Source: Hydrangea macrophylla (Eukaryota > Streptophyta > Magnoliopsida > Cornales > Hydrangeaceae). Taken from it: 64,000 nt of DNA. Positions 35,339 to 47,757 of the stretch are shown piece after piece (positions within the stretch are counted from its first letter, which is position 1; every line of letters starts with the position of its first letter). Both the position numbers and the translations under genes were made by a program. The notes under the pieces were generated by a model, which was not told the DNA's origin, did no database searches, and saw only the letters and a program-made list of their open reading frames with translations. The stretch lies in the NCBI GenBank assembly GCA_033977485.1, contig CM066997.1, positions 79,888,634 through 79,952,633 on the forward strand, written 5' to 3'.

Positions 35339-37007
35339 TGACACGAGAATTTTTCTGTGTGCACTTGTGTGCTATACCCAAGTGTAGGTAATCGTGCAAG
35401 TAGAAGTCTGGTTAAGTCCAGGTCGATCCCACAGGGAAGGTGATAAACTAATTACTCCAATTAATCTCAAACAAGAAAATAAAAATCAATATTTTAAAGA
35501 AGTGTAGAACACAAAGTCCCACAATTTATCAACTACTAAAGATAAAACAATTAAACTAAATTAAACTAATTACCAACCAATTAATTAAAACGATAATTTA
35601 AAACGTGTTTTTCTTAATGAAAGGAAATGTTGGGATTACACGAATCCACTGTGACCGAGCCATCTACCATGCAATTTCGTTGAAGCTCAATGGAGCACAC
35701 TCTCTGCAGTATTTCGTATTTCTCTTGAAATAAAGAATCTATAGTTCTTTCATGACCGGGACTATATCATCACAATGGAGTTTGAAATACACAAAAGCGG
35801 TTTAAAACAATAGTTTAGACTCTCACCTAAAATGGTATTAGCATTGAGGGTGGTTTGCAAAATATATTGAAGAAAAATGCTTCAAGGCTTAAAGTTTACA
35901 AACTGTTTTGACAAACTGAGCGTTTTGGGACAATTTGATAACAATCCAGTAAAATAGAAAGTCTAGGAATACTGCATAGAATATCCTCAAGAAAAAGGGT
36001 GTTCGATCGATCGATGCACTTTCGATCGATCGAACATCTTCTTCTTTCGATCGATCAAACATCTTCTTCTTTCGATCGATCGAACTGTCTTCGATCGCTA
36101 GACAATGTCTCTGGTCCGATCGATCGAACTACTTCGATCGATCGAACACAGGAATTAATCTGCTGCATGGCAGAGGCCTGAGGTCATGGTTTCATCGTGA
36201 TCTCCCAACCTGGGGACTACTCAGACATGGTCTGGAGTGTCACAGAAGTGTTTCTAACGTAAAAGTCCATTAAAGTTTTGTTTGTTTGTGTTTTAATCAT
36301 GCAAACTATGAAAACTATTTGTATAAATGTATCTAACATGTAAAACTATGTATTCAACAAATTATACTACTCTAAACTAAGTGCAGAATATAAATAAACA
36401 GTAAAGAGGTAACCTGGAAAGATAAACTTTGATTAAACTAAAGAAAAACCAATCCAAAAGCAATCTCCAAACTTGTAAACCTACAAAAACATATAAAACC
36501 TCTATCTCTCTCTCTAAAAACTGATAAAAAGTAAAGTGGGCGTCCTCTGGACGTTTACAATACGAATATATATAGCAAAGACCTAATGCTAGGGTTGAAA
36601 TCCTGTTAACTGCTGCGTGCGCGTATATTCTGATAAAAGCCATGTTCGATCGATCGAACGTCCTTCGATCGATTGAACTTCTGGGTATTCGATCGCTTGA
36701 GCTTCTCTCGATCGATCGACCTTTTGATCGATCGAATGGTCTTCAATCGATCGAGCTCTGTATTTCAGCTTTTAATTGTCTTCATTAGAATCCAGAACTT
36801 CCTTTTATCATTATCTTTCAATTCTTCACACAGCAACTGTAGTCTGCACAAATTACAGCTAAAACACACAACTTATCATAGTTTAATCAAATTGTGTATA
36901 AACTGGCATTATAATTCAAATTGCAGATAAATGAAGGAATTGTAAACTAAATCCATACATTTTCTTCTTTTAGCGTGGTTGTATTTTACAAATACCCCCG
37001 CTTGTCA
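35339..37007 (-). repeat. 5' LTR of element B
   Basis: 1669 bp, TGACACGAGAATT to CCCCGCTTGTCA. Palindrome clusters are at 36002-36147 and 36644-36753; TATA at about 36565-36574. The first cluster holds about two more palindrome units than the 3' LTR (repeats of CGATCGAACATCTTCTTCTT at about 36025-36080), a recent local expansion or a loss in the other copy. Confidence 0.95.
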
Positions 37008-37012
37008 ATAAG

Positions 37013-37341
37013 ACTTTTTGGCGGTCTTTTGCAAAGCGAAGTGGCCACCACAGGCCTCAGAATGGCAAAAATGCTAGGATTATAGTTATATCCTCTTTCG
37101 GAACACAATCTCTGATGACCTGATCAGTCCAATATTTGAAAAGGTACGGGTCATCAAAGAAAAAGTGATGTGCAATTGAGAGGAATCGTTTCCTATCCTA
37201 ATTTGACCAATGTCCAGGGGTTTCTCCCATGACTAGGTAGTTAACGATATCAGCGTACCAGGGTAAACTAGAAACAGCCAATAGCTATTCGTCGGGGAAT
37301 TCTTCTTTAATCGGTGTTGGTTCAGTCTTGTCAACAATTGT
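37013..37341 (-). pseudogene. pol: Element A pol: start of integrase and linker from RNase H
   Basis: Contains the first zinc-binding half ([15 protein letters not shown] at about 37020-37065), cut by element B before the CxxC pair, which lies at about 22205-22240 on the other side of B. The linker carries stops. Confidence 0.7.
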
Positions 37342-37818
37342 TTATATGGATAGATGTTCAGCGACCACATTCTCTACTCCTTTCTTGTCCTTAATGGTTA
37401 GGTCAAATTCTTGGAGTAGTAGTATCCATCTAATGAGTCTTTGTTTGGCATACTTCTTAGACAAGAGGTATTTAAGTGCTAAATGGTCTATAGAACAGAC
37501 TATTGGCAATCCTATGAGGTACGAACAAAACTTGTCTAAGGCAAAGACCATGGCTAACAACTCTTTCTCGGTTGTAGTGTAGTTCATTTGAGCATTGTTC
37601 AGAGTTTTGCTAGCATAATATATAACATAAGGCTTGTTATCTTTCCGTTGGCCTAGGACTGCGCCGATGGCGTAATCACTAGCATCACACATTAATTCGA
37701 ATGAGAGACTCCAATCGGGAACTCGGATAATAGGTGCAGTTGTGAGGAGTTGTTTTAGTGTTTCAAAAGATGTTTGACAGGCATCCGACCACTCGAAAGG
37801 TACATCTTTTACAAGCAA
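37342..37818 (-). pseudogene. pol: Element A pol: RNase H
   Basis: An open stretch of 158 codons: [74 protein letters not shown], the [16 protein letters not shown] region and [28 protein letters not shown]. Catalytic Asp (CDASDYA) and Glu (TEKELLA) are present. This part is better preserved than the rest of A's pol. Confidence 0.82.
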
Positions 37819-38880
37819 TTGATAGAGTGGTTGGGAAATGGCACTAAAGTTTTGGATAAACCTTCAATAAAAACCCGCATGTCCCAGGAAAGAGCGGATA
37901 TCTCTTACTGTGCAGGGAGCAGGAAGGTTTGAGATTATATCGATTTTTGCTTTATCCACCTAGATACCTTTGTCAGAAATGATGTGGCCGAGGACTATCG
38001 CACTGGTTACCATGAAATGACACTTTTCCCAGTTTAACACCACGTGTTTATCCTCACATCGTGCTAGCATACGTTCAAGATTTTCTAAGCAATTGTCGAA
38101 ACTATGACCGAACACAGAAGAATCATCCATAAACACTTCAAGTATCTGCTCGACCATATCACTGAATATACTGAGCATACACCGTTGGAAGTAACAGATG
38201 CATTACATAAGCCAAATGACATTTGTCGGTAGGCGAAAGTACCGAACGGACATGTAAAGGTTGTTTTCTCCTGATCTTTAGGAGCAATTTCGATCTGGTT
38301 ATATCCACTGTATCTGTCTAAAAAGCAATAGTACTTGTGACCCGCCACTCGTTCTAGCATTTGGTCCATGAATGGTAACAGAAAGTGGTCCTTTCGGGTC
38401 ACAGTATTCAATTTTCGGTAATCGATACACATCCGCCAACCGGTGGGGATGCATGTTGGTACTAGCTCACCATCATTATTTGGAATGATAGTTATACCCG
38501 CCTTCTTTGGTAACACCTTGGTCGGGCTGACCAAATGACTGTCAGAAATTGGATATATGATCCCAATGTCAAGTAGTTTTAAGACTTCCTTTTTTACTAC
38601 TTCTTGCATGTTAGGATTCAGACGCCTTTGCATTTGTTATAAAGGTTTAGCGTCTTCCTCCAAATATATTTTATGGGTATAAACGGACAGACTTATGCCT
38701 TTGAGGTCAGTAATAGTCCATCCCATTGCTCCGTTATGTCGTTTCAGCATTTGGATTAGTTTGTCCTCTTATTCTAGAATTAGAGTAGATGATATGATAA
38801 CCGGGTATATCTTTTCAGTCCCTAGGAAAGCATATTTGAGCTCCTTTGGAAATTCCTTTAATTCCAAATCAGGAAACTAA
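37819..38880 (-). pseudogene. pol: Element A pol: reverse transcriptase
   Basis: Segment 38085-38633 has LKLLDIGIIYPISDSHLVSPTKVLPKKAG, GWRMCIDYRKLNTVTRKDHF, YCFLDRYSGYNQIEIAPKDQEKTTFTCPFGTFAYRQM and FGLCNAS. A frameshift leads to 37960-38178, with SDMVEQILEVFMDDSSVFGHSF (FMDD active site). Then come stops before the thumb region. The RT motif order is complete but the frame is broken. Confidence 0.85.
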
Positions 38881-39750
38881 AAGTTTGAGGGCATAACCAA
38901 CTTTGTTTTTGGAGGCAATGGTTTATATGGTGTTACCCACATGCATTCAGCTTTATCATCCTCTTTTGTTTCCATCATAAGGCAAGTTTGATTTAAGTCG
39001 ACGTCCAATGGAGTAGAGTTTTTAGGTTAGTAGACAGCATCAAATTGTGAAACAACTACCTCAAAAGGATCTTTGTAATCGACAAAATCAACCTCATCTT
39101 CAATGGCTATCTCGATAAGGTTCACTTCTTCTTCATCTTCGTATTCTTCAGGTCAGGGATTTGAAAAGATTTTGGCATTCAAAGTCATATTTTTAATACA
39201 ATTTTCATTAAACCACTTCTTATTTTTATCGTGGCATCGATTGTGTTGAGGAAAAAATGTCCAAAAATCACCGAGATTTATGCACTAGGATTAGACACAG
39301 GTTCAGTGTCTAAGATTACAAAATCTACCAGGAAGAAAAATGAGTCTATTTGCATAAGGACGTCTTCCAATACCCCTCAAGGGTATTTCACCGACCTATT
39401 TGCTAGTTGTAGTACAACTTGAGTGGGTTTGAGTTCACCTAACCCTAGTTGTTTATAAATCGAGTATGGCAGCAGGTTTACACTTGCCCCTAAGTCGAGG
39501 AGTGCATTGTCTATTCTTTGATTCGTAATTTGACATGAGACAGTAAGAGTACCGGGGTCTTTGAGTTTTGGAGGCAGTTCATTTTGAATAATTGCCCTTG
39601 CTTGGCAAGCAACATATGCGTGTTTCTTCACACTTTGCTGCCTCTTGACCGTGCATAAATCTTTAAGATATTTAGCATAGGCCGATACTTGTTTGATTGC
39701 ATCAAGGAGTGGAAGGTTTATTTTAACTTGTTTAAACAGTTCCAAGAACT
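38881..39750 (-). pseudogene. pol: Element A pol: aspartic protease and spacer
   Basis: Segment 39377-39745 includes the gag-pol linker (FKQVKINLPLLDAIKQVSAYAKYL, CTVKRQQSVKKHAYVACQA) and the protease active site ALLDLGASVNLLPYSIYKQLGLGELKP without a frameshift, unlike B. The second half (38881-39376) is degraded by stops. Confidence 0.75.
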
Positions 39751-41533
39751 CCTAATTCTTTATCTCGTTTTTTGGTTTCTTTAGCCTTTAATGGTAAGGC
39801 ACAGGGAAAGGGCATTTTGGTAATTCATTATTAACGGGCTCCTTTCTAGGCCTTTTCTCAACTTCTTCTACTTCTATAGGAGCTTCATCATTTGATTCTA
39901 ATGTTTCGTTATTAGCAATTAGCTCCTTATCCTGAGTAGAAGGTTGCTCTCTATTTACCACTTCCTCCTCTTCATACTCTTCAGGTGTAGGAAGAGGCAT
40001 ATTTTGCCCTATAATCTTGCCGCTTCTAAGAGTAGTCACAGCTTTAGCATGTTCTTGATTATTGGGACCATTGTTGTATCCCTTAGGGTTTGGAAGTGGT
40101 TGGGCAGGAAACGTTCCACTCGATCCCTCTTGTCGTGCATCTATTCTCTCTAATGTAGCAAACATTTTACTCATCATTTGAATTAATTGCTACGTTAGGT
40201 TTGCATTAGAGAGCGGATCTTCTTCTTACACCTTTTTGTGCGGTTGTACGTAAACATTAGCATGCTGAGTATTAAAGGATTGAGCTTTATTGTAGTTATT
40301 AGATCTGTTTGGATTGAACTGACGGGACTACTTATTATATTGCCCTTGATATGATTATTGTTATTGTAGGGCTGTTGTTGGTATTGATTTTGGGTCCTAA
40401 CATCATTCTTCTAATCAAAATCGGGGTGATTCCATCGATTGTTATTATTTTGAAAATTATTGCTGTTATTGTTATAGGAATTCCCCGCCCCTCTACATCC
40501 TTGCATGGCGTTCATTTCCATGGGGGCCTGTTATTGAAAATACGGCACGTTAGGACAATATTGCGTTGTGTGTCTCAACATATTGCATGTGTCGCATGGT
40601 TCTTCAAGTAAAACCTGCCTAGAACTCTCTCTTTTCTTCCCTAACTCCTCCACATTCCTCACTAGTTCTTCATATTTGGTCATTAAGTGATCTTCACTTT
40701 TTAACTGATATATGCTTTTCTCCTCTACACCTGATAGCTGTGTGTGTGAAACATCTTCAGAGTAAGACCATTCATGAGCATGTTCGGTCACCACTCGAAG
40801 TGGGCTTCACCCTCTTCGGTGTTTTTGCTAAGAAATGTACCTGCGCTCATGGCTTTAACCAGTTTCCTCGTTTCACCATTTAGTCCCTCATAAAAGAAGA
40901 TGATGGTTCGCCACTTCTCATACCCGTGATGTGGGCATGAGAGAAGCAAATCTTTGAAACGCTCCCAAGTTTGAGTGAAGGTTTCATTGTTCTTCTATTT
41001 GTAGGAATTTATTTGATGTTTAAGTTCAGTGGTCATGCGAGGTGGGAAGAATTTATTTAAAACACAGTTTTCATCGCACGCCAGGTGAAGATAGAGTTTG
41101 GTTTGAGGGTGAGCAACCACGCTTTTGCTATATCCTTCAGGGTGAAGGGAAATAACATTAAGCGTGTCACATCTATAGGACAGTTTTGGGAAAATGTTTT
41201 ACAAACATCCTCAAAATCCTTGATGTGTAGATATGCCTTCTCGCTCTCCATTCCATGAAAGGTTGGAAGGAGTTAAATCATTCTATTAGGAAATTGGATC
41301 TCGCCCGCATGGGGTGGAATGAGAATACAAGAAAGCGTAGGTGCGTGTTCAGGTTGCATGAGATCGTGCAAAGGATGCAGCGAATCGTCAATAGGCACAA
41401 CCACATTCTCACCATTTTCACTTTGAGTGTCACCCATTGAATCTGTAGGTGTGGCTACGGGATTAATAGAACTAGAGGAATCAGATAAGTAGAATAGATT
41501 TTCAAAAATTCCTTCGATGGAATTAATGGACAT
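39751..41533 (-). pseudogene. gag: Element A gag
   Basis: ATG at 41533 (MSINSIEGIFENLFYL). A CAA-to-TAA stop after PNRMI precedes LLPTFHGMESEKAYLHIKDFEDVCKTF. Then FTLKDIAKAWLLTLKPNSIFTWRAMKTVF ends at a stop. The CCHC knuckle (CDTCNMLRHTTQYC, about 40560-40610) is intact. A decayed Asn/Gln-rich stretch and an acidic linker (EEYEEEEVVNREQPS) follow. At least four disabling changes. Confidence 0.83.
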
Positions 41534-41637
41534 GAAAGGGAAAAGTCTAAAAAGATTTTTGACCTAAGGAAAAAGAAAAAGAAAAATAGAAATAGATGAA
41601 GATAGAGCGAGGTAATCTAAGTATTAACTGGTCGCCT

Positions 41638-41655
41638 TCCTCGGCAACGGCGCCA
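41638..41655 (-). other. Primer binding site of element A (tRNA-Asp)
   Basis: Minus-strand TGGCGCCGTTGCCGAGGA, six bases from the 5' LTR, with one mismatch to the tRNA-Asp complement. Confidence 0.9.
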
Positions 41656-41661
41656 AAAACT

Positions 41662-43248
41662 TGACACGAAATTTATTTGTGTGCTCTTGTGTGCAATACC
41701 CAAGTGTAGGTAGGCGTGCAAGTAGTACTGGATAAGACCAGGTCTATCCCACAGAGAATGCTTTAAACTAGTTACTTAGATTAAACTCTAAAAGAAAATA
41801 AAATTTTGATGTTTGAAAGGGGTGTAGAACACAAAGTTCCACACACTACCGCTACTAAAGGAAGCAACTAAATTAAACTAGTGATTTACTAATTAACTAA
41901 AGCGATATTTAAAAATAATTTTCTTTATAAAAGGGTAGCGTTGGGATCACACGAATCCACAGTGACCTAGCCATCTACCATGCAGTTACATTAAAGCTCC
42001 ATGGAGTACGTCTCTCTACAGTGTTCCGTATTTTCTAAAGATAAAGATTCAATAGTTCTTTCATGACCGGTACTACATTATCACAGTTGATTTAAAATAC
42101 ATGAATGCAGTTTAAAACAATAGTCAAGACTCGCACTCTGAATGGTGTTAACATTCAAAGTGGTTTGCAAAAGTTATTGAAGAAAAATGCCTTAAGGCTT
42201 AAAGTTAAGAAACTGTTTCGACAAACTGAGCATATGGGGACAGTTTTATAACAAATCTTGAAAACAAAAAGTCTAGGAATACTGTAAAGGACCATCTCAA
42301 GATTTTTAGTGTTCGATTGATCGAGCATCATCATCTCTCAATCGATCGAAATTTCTTCGATCGCTTGACTATATCTCTGGTTCGATCGATCGAACTAACT
42401 TCGATCAATCGAACACAGGTTTTATTCTGGTGCATGGCAGAGGCTGGAGATCACTGTTTCATTATGATCTCCCAACTCTGGGTCTACTCAGATATGGTCT
42501 GGAGTGTCACAGCTTTGTTTTTAAAGTAAAAATTCATTAAGGTCTCGTTTGTTTGCAATTTTAACATAAAACTTATGAAAACTATGGATTAAGACTAAAC
42601 TAACAAGCAACACTATGATTACTACTACTTATACTATGAAAAACAACTAACAGAATGTAAATAAACAATAACACAGAACCTGAATGAACAGAAACTTGTA
42701 TTGAAAGCTGAAATCTCCAAGAAAACTAAGAAATATCAAAGTCTTAACCTACAAAACCAAAACAAACTCTCCTTTCTCTCTATAAACTGTCAAAACTCCG
42801 GGTAGGCGTCCTCTGGGACGTGTTCATAACAAATATTTATACTCAAACCTAAGGCTAGGGTTGATAACAATACGTCTGCTACATGCGCGTAAGTTTCTGA
42901 TAAAGGCATGTTCGATCGATCGAATTGAGATCGCTTGAACTTTCAAATTACTTTAGCGCTTTAACTGGATTCGATCGATCGAAAGCTCGATCGCTTGAAC
43001 CTTCTTCGATCGCTCGAACTTCATTTTTCATCTTTAAATTATTTTGCTTATAATCAAGCTTTCCCTTTATCCTGATATTCATTCCTGCACACAGTAATCT
43101 ACACAAACAACAGCTAAAACAACACAACTTATCATAGATTTCTCACATTGTATAAAAGCTGGCATTGTAACACAAATTATGGACATAACATGGAATTATA
43201 AACTATATCAGTATATTTCCTTATTTTAGCGTGACTGCATTTTACAAA
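41662..43248 (-). repeat. 5' LTR of element A, outer end lost
   Basis: Begins TGACACGAAATT. Palindrome clusters are at about 42309-42417 and 42908-43023, and TATA at about 42831-42843. It stops matching the 3' LTR after GCATTTTACAAA; the expected final 15 or so bases to CTTGTCA are gone and flank-like GTTGTAGAGAGAC follows. Confidence 0.88.
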
Positions 43249-44859
43249 GTTGTAGAGAGACAAAGATAGAGATAAGGTTAAAAGAGAGAAAGTGAGCTTC
43301 TTTCTACTGATTTTCTATAGAAAAGTGAGTTCCAAACTTGTTTACTTTCATTACTCCTCTTTATACTTCACATTCAATATACCTAACCACCATTTTTTAG
43401 TATTTATGAGCTAGGAATATATTTCCATGTCCAAATGTCTCCACATATGAGTGAAACACCAAGCTACAAGTCCAATATCTCATTGATTATCATCTATTGA
43501 TTACTATTGATTGCTTGTTCACTTTCATATTCATCTCTCTTTACCTCATTTCTTTTTTATTTTTCTTTGATTTCTTGTTTATTTATCATCATCTAGATGA
43601 TGAAATGTTGTTTGAGGGGAGTGAATCCTTATGAATAGTAGCTTTTGACTTCAAAAACATGTTTATAAATGATGGTTCCAACTTCAATACTTTCTAAGTA
43701 TTCTTGAAGTCTTGTTTTAAAGAAAATAATGTTTTGCCAACAATCTTGGAAGTTCTTGACATGAGTTTGATGTTGATATTTCAAGTGTTTATAATCTCCA
43801 TTTAGCGCTAGAAATACACTCTCAAAAGCCCCTTTCCAAAACCACTCTAAAACCCTCACATTTTGATTCCAAGAAATAAATAACCCCCCAAAATAGTGAG
43901 CTATTCTACTTGAAAATAGTATTATGGGTTCAATTCTTAATGGATGATCGTCCTACCATTTTTAAAGTCTTCCTAACTCATTAAGGAATGACCAAGATTT
44001 TTGGTTGAATTTTAACACACTTGGAAGGGTTCCATTTTGACCCAAACATTCTGTTTTTCTGTCATGGCAACTTTAGTTGACTTTGAACTTGTTTTCCAGA
44101 AAACTTTTTCACAAAGAGTGATCCTAACTTATTTTTCCCTCAAACCTCAATGTGTTAGGGAACTCTTTATATAGTATGAGCCTCCAAATATTTTTTTTTT
44201 ATTTTCTAAGATTTTTCTGCATTTCAGTCAACAATACAAATTCTGTTTCTGAGTAACCTCTCTTGTTTATATGATTTCTCCCAATCCATAACTGCAATCT
44301 TGATTTGGCTTTTTCTGAGTAACCTCTCTTGTTTATATCATGAATTTTGAATGCTTCTAATCTCACTTTTCCATTTTTACAAAATCAGGTCACTGTTCTT
44401 TCCACTATTCACAGCAAGCATGTTTTTAACTTTTATTCTTTGATTGGATGTTCACTTGTATTCCAAATTAACTCATATCTTAGGAGTTTGTTCATACTAC
44501 TTTTGTGCATATCCTACAATCATATCCTTCATACATTCATGCATATTTTAAACTTCTAAGTCACTTTAGAAAAATCCATGAACATAAACACACTACTAAT
44601 TTGCATATTCTAGAGATCATATATTGCATCCTAGCAAGATTTGGAGTTTTTATGGCTCCTAATCCAAGAAGATTATAAGGAATGAAGTTGATTATACGTT
44701 CATGCTTCCCCTCGATCACATCTTCATTGCTCATTCGTTTCGGGGATTGAAAGTTCTCCTTTTCTCAAGGATTAACAAGCATCATACTAATTTGCTAAGC
44801 ATATTTTGTTTTCTTTGATTATTTGTTTCAAGAACAATCCATGTCCCCTTAGACAGTGT
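43249..44859. other. Probable continuation of LTR fragment F, then unassigned DNA
   Basis: The first 60 bp are a GA-rich leader (AGAGAGACAAAGATAGAG) that fits directly onto the TATA-bearing left flank of A. The rest is AT-rich with no recognisable gene, LTR end or coding similarity. A 30 bp direct repeat around TTCTGAGTAACCTCTCTTGTTTATAT occurs at about 44247-44276 and 44311-44340. Confidence 0.35.
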
Positions 44860-44969
44860 AATACCTGTCATTTTTGTTTTATTTTATTAATGAACTTCTA
44901 ATTTATCGGACTGTAATTGTACCTGTAAATTCTATTTTAAGTCGCGAGCTTATATTAATACATGCTTTC

Positions 44970-46537
44970 TGTTTGCTGTAAATGTTGTTCGGGCGTGCCA
45001 GAGCCTTGTGAGGTAGACCCAAACTAATTAATACAAAATTTCCTAAAGCACTTGTGTGAGTGATACACAAGGTTTGAAAATCTGACATCTAACAGGCGAT
45101 TGTGAAAGGTGAGTAGGAAAGTACCCTCACCTAAGGTCCCTAGACAGTGTTGAAGCACACAAGTCTAGCAAGTGATTAAGAAAAGAAATTAAATAAAAAG
45201 CAGGATTTTATTTAATTAAAATAAAAGAAGGAATTACAATGGGTGTAATTGAAATCTAAGAAAGCCTAAGAAAAATAAAAGGAATGCTAGGAGCGCTAAG
45301 AATGCATGGTTGAATGCGATGTATCGAAGAGACGCGGAGTGAGTTGAAAGCTTGGCCTGCCTGTTAATTTATAGCGGCCATGGAGGTCTCCTAGATAAGG
45401 TAGGAATTCTGATATGAATAATAATCTGGTAAACTTTACCAGATTTATCTCCATAAACTGCTCTTGATAATAATCCTCCATAATTATCTGCGAAAAATAT
45501 ATATATATATATACCCATATATATATATACAGCTTGAATCTGGTCTCAATAATGGCTTGGTTCGGCTTGCTTTCCTCCCAAGTAAAAGATAACTTCCATA
45601 ATAAATTGATATTATCTCCAAAATATTATATTTCCATATCAGATAATATCTCCCCAAATAATGTGATAATCTTCCCTCAATCTGCTACGGAGTAATATAA
45701 ATATTATCACATTGAGAGTTTGCAGGGAGAATGACTTCCATTTGTAGTCAATCATATCACTCCCTTAAAACAGCCAAGATATCATTCAGCCTGATTGAAG
45801 TAGCAGCCAACTGTCCGAATGAACATAAGAGGTAGCCTCTCTATGCGAAGGCCAATCAAGGGGAATGGCCCACCATGCTACTTAATGTTTTGCCAAACAA
45901 TGGCAATTCACGTTGACTAAATGGTGGCCAACTAAAATGGCTCCAAGCCCGATAACATCACCTTGATGTTTGCTTCCCCAATTACCAAGTGTATTGAAAT
46001 TGATGGTGAAGCCCGATAGCATTACCTGCCCAGCCTGATGGAACAAACACAATGATAAGCCCGATTGAAGTGTGGTGCCAAACATGGCCTAAACCGGACT
46101 GAATTAATGACCATGGTCAATCCGAATAATGTAATGTCCGATTGAAACGTGTCCAACCAACTCAAGTGGCCAAACTTGGTAGTGTGAAGTGGTTGAACAA
46201 ATTACTTATTCATCATAAGGTAGGACCCACCATGCTTGGACTAATGATCACCACTTGAAGTTACCAAATAGGTGTATTCAAGCCACTGCTTGTCACGTGG
46301 ATCACACACTTAATACTCGGGCTCCTGTTATAGATTGTAATAATTCAGTAAACCAACAAAGTTCATCGATCGGTCTGGCTTTGTCTGTCAAGTCCGAATA
46401 AAACTCATTCGGCCCTACCAACTTTTTACCAGTCACTTGCCCATTAATTTTGCAATCGGTCTCATTGTCCGATTAAAATATTCCAATCGGCCTCGACTGA
46501 TTTTGACCTTAAAAAATGTAATTTTTAGGTGCAAACA
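44970..46537 (-). repeat. 3' LTR of element G
   Basis: 1568 bp. It holds a TA microsatellite with TATATATA near 45497-45530, which may serve as TATA box, and many scattered CCGAT/ATCGG and CCGAATN-type short motifs. Confidence 0.93.
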
Positions 46538-46549
46538 ATTGCCCCCCTG
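46538..46549 (-). other. Polypurine tract of element G
   Basis: Minus-strand CCAGGGGGGCAAT directly abuts the 3' LTR, the expected place for priming plus-strand DNA. The same GGGGGGCAA core occurs three more times inside the coding region. Confidence 0.8.
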
Positions 46550-47757
46550 GCTGTTTAAAATGAAAACAATGTAATTTTGAATAGCCATAATATTTTAGAC
46601 CGATTGCCTTTAAACTGACATCGGTCTTATCACATAGACCGATGAGGCACCATAGTGTCGTGTAAACCTTTTTAACAATTTTATCAGTATTGGACCAATA
46701 CCTTTCACTGCACATCTAAAAGCCTTGGTAAAAGGCCAATGATGATGTCATTGACGTGTGGCCATAATTGGCAAGCAAAAGCTTGCACCTACTGACTCTG
46801 CCATCACTAAAGGTAATGACCACAATATCATTCTGCACAACTCCCACGTGGTCCAGTAAAAAATACTTTTGGGCCCAACTATGTCTAATCTCACAATGAT
46901 GGTCACACACACCATCGGGCATACTGCTTGGACCAATTTGAACATGACTGATGATCACCATCTTTAGCAAGCCCGACGAAAAAAACTTGTTATTCACATT
47001 ATTGACTTTTTCCTTCGCTATCAAATATCAGTGGCCTACTCTGTGTATGATGGTAAACACATGAGTGTTAAATTTTAATCATCACATGGGCCCACTACAC
47101 AACTAAAACTCCACATCCAACCACATCCATTATGAAAGGGATTGCAACACCACTTTTTCCCCTGGTTCGGTCTTGTTTCAATCCGAACAGTGTACTGACT
47201 GAATAAATACTCACTTCAATCTTTAATACTTTATTTCTATTATTATTTTTTTTTTCAAACCGATTACTTCTTTAGACAATTAGCATCGATCTTGCCTATG
47301 AGACCGAATTTTCATAATCCCAAATTAAAGTAAAATAGATTCCATGAGACTCACCATTGTGTAGGCTGCTGCTTGTGAAATACTAATGTAGTGTATAGAA
47401 TACTCACATCCATTAGATATGTAGCCCGATGCCATGTTATCTTCTTAAATCACCACCAAATATATATCTATATATTTGCTTTGCACATCTTTTCGGGCCT
47501 ACCACTTTAGGAAATTGGCTACATTAAACCAAGTCTACTGAAACCCTTCAATTCTGCAACGTGGTCATCATTCTGAAATACTGCCAGACCACCACATCCT
47601 ATCTTGGACATGTGAATAATCATGATAGCAGTACACTTAGTCACTACTTGAGACCATCACTTTGACTTCAAAGACTTCATAGTCGTACAACCTTTTCCTC
47701 TTGCCTTTTTTGCTCTCAGTCTGGTAACAGCCCGAATAGCATATTAACTGCATTAAT
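46550..47757 (-). other. Noncoding 3' half of the interior of element G
   Basis: About 1.2 kb between the stop of the G gene and the PPT. No open frame with recognisable similarity. It is rich in the same short ACCGAT/ATCGGTC strings found in the LTR (for example near 46600, 46630 and 47290). Confidence 0.5.

Larger units (their letters stand above)
22288..37007 (-). mobile_element. Element B: structurally complete Athila-like gypsy element inside element A
   Basis: 14,720 bp flanked by the perfect 5 bp duplication ATAAG (22283-22287 and 37008-37012). LTRs are 22288-23912 (3') and 35339-37007 (5'), ending TGA...TCA. A tRNA-Asp primer site is at 35315-35332 and a PPT at about 23913-23924. Removing B and one ATAAG rejoins the integrase zinc-finger region of A, so B landed within A's pol. 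By eye the LTRs differ at about 16 sites in the first 340 bp, which suggests an insertion of appreciable age but younger than A. All genes carry disabling mutations. Confidence 0.95.
14083..43248 (-). mobile_element. Element A: Athila-like gypsy element split by nested element B
   Basis: LTRs lie at 14083-15715 (3' LTR) and 41662-43248 (5' LTR), with a tRNA-Asp primer site at 41638-41655. Without B the element is about 14.4 kb. In element sense the order is LTR, PBS, gag, PR, RT, RNase H, start of integrase, [B], rest of integrase, ORFx, T32 promoter, T32, 3' noncoding, PPT, LTR. By eye the two LTRs differ at about 20 sites in the first 300 bp, more than those of B, which agrees with A being the older host. 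The outer end of the 5' LTR lacks its last ~15 bp (CGCTTGTCA is missing), so no clean target duplication survives; the left flank is TTTAG. Confidence 0.9.
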
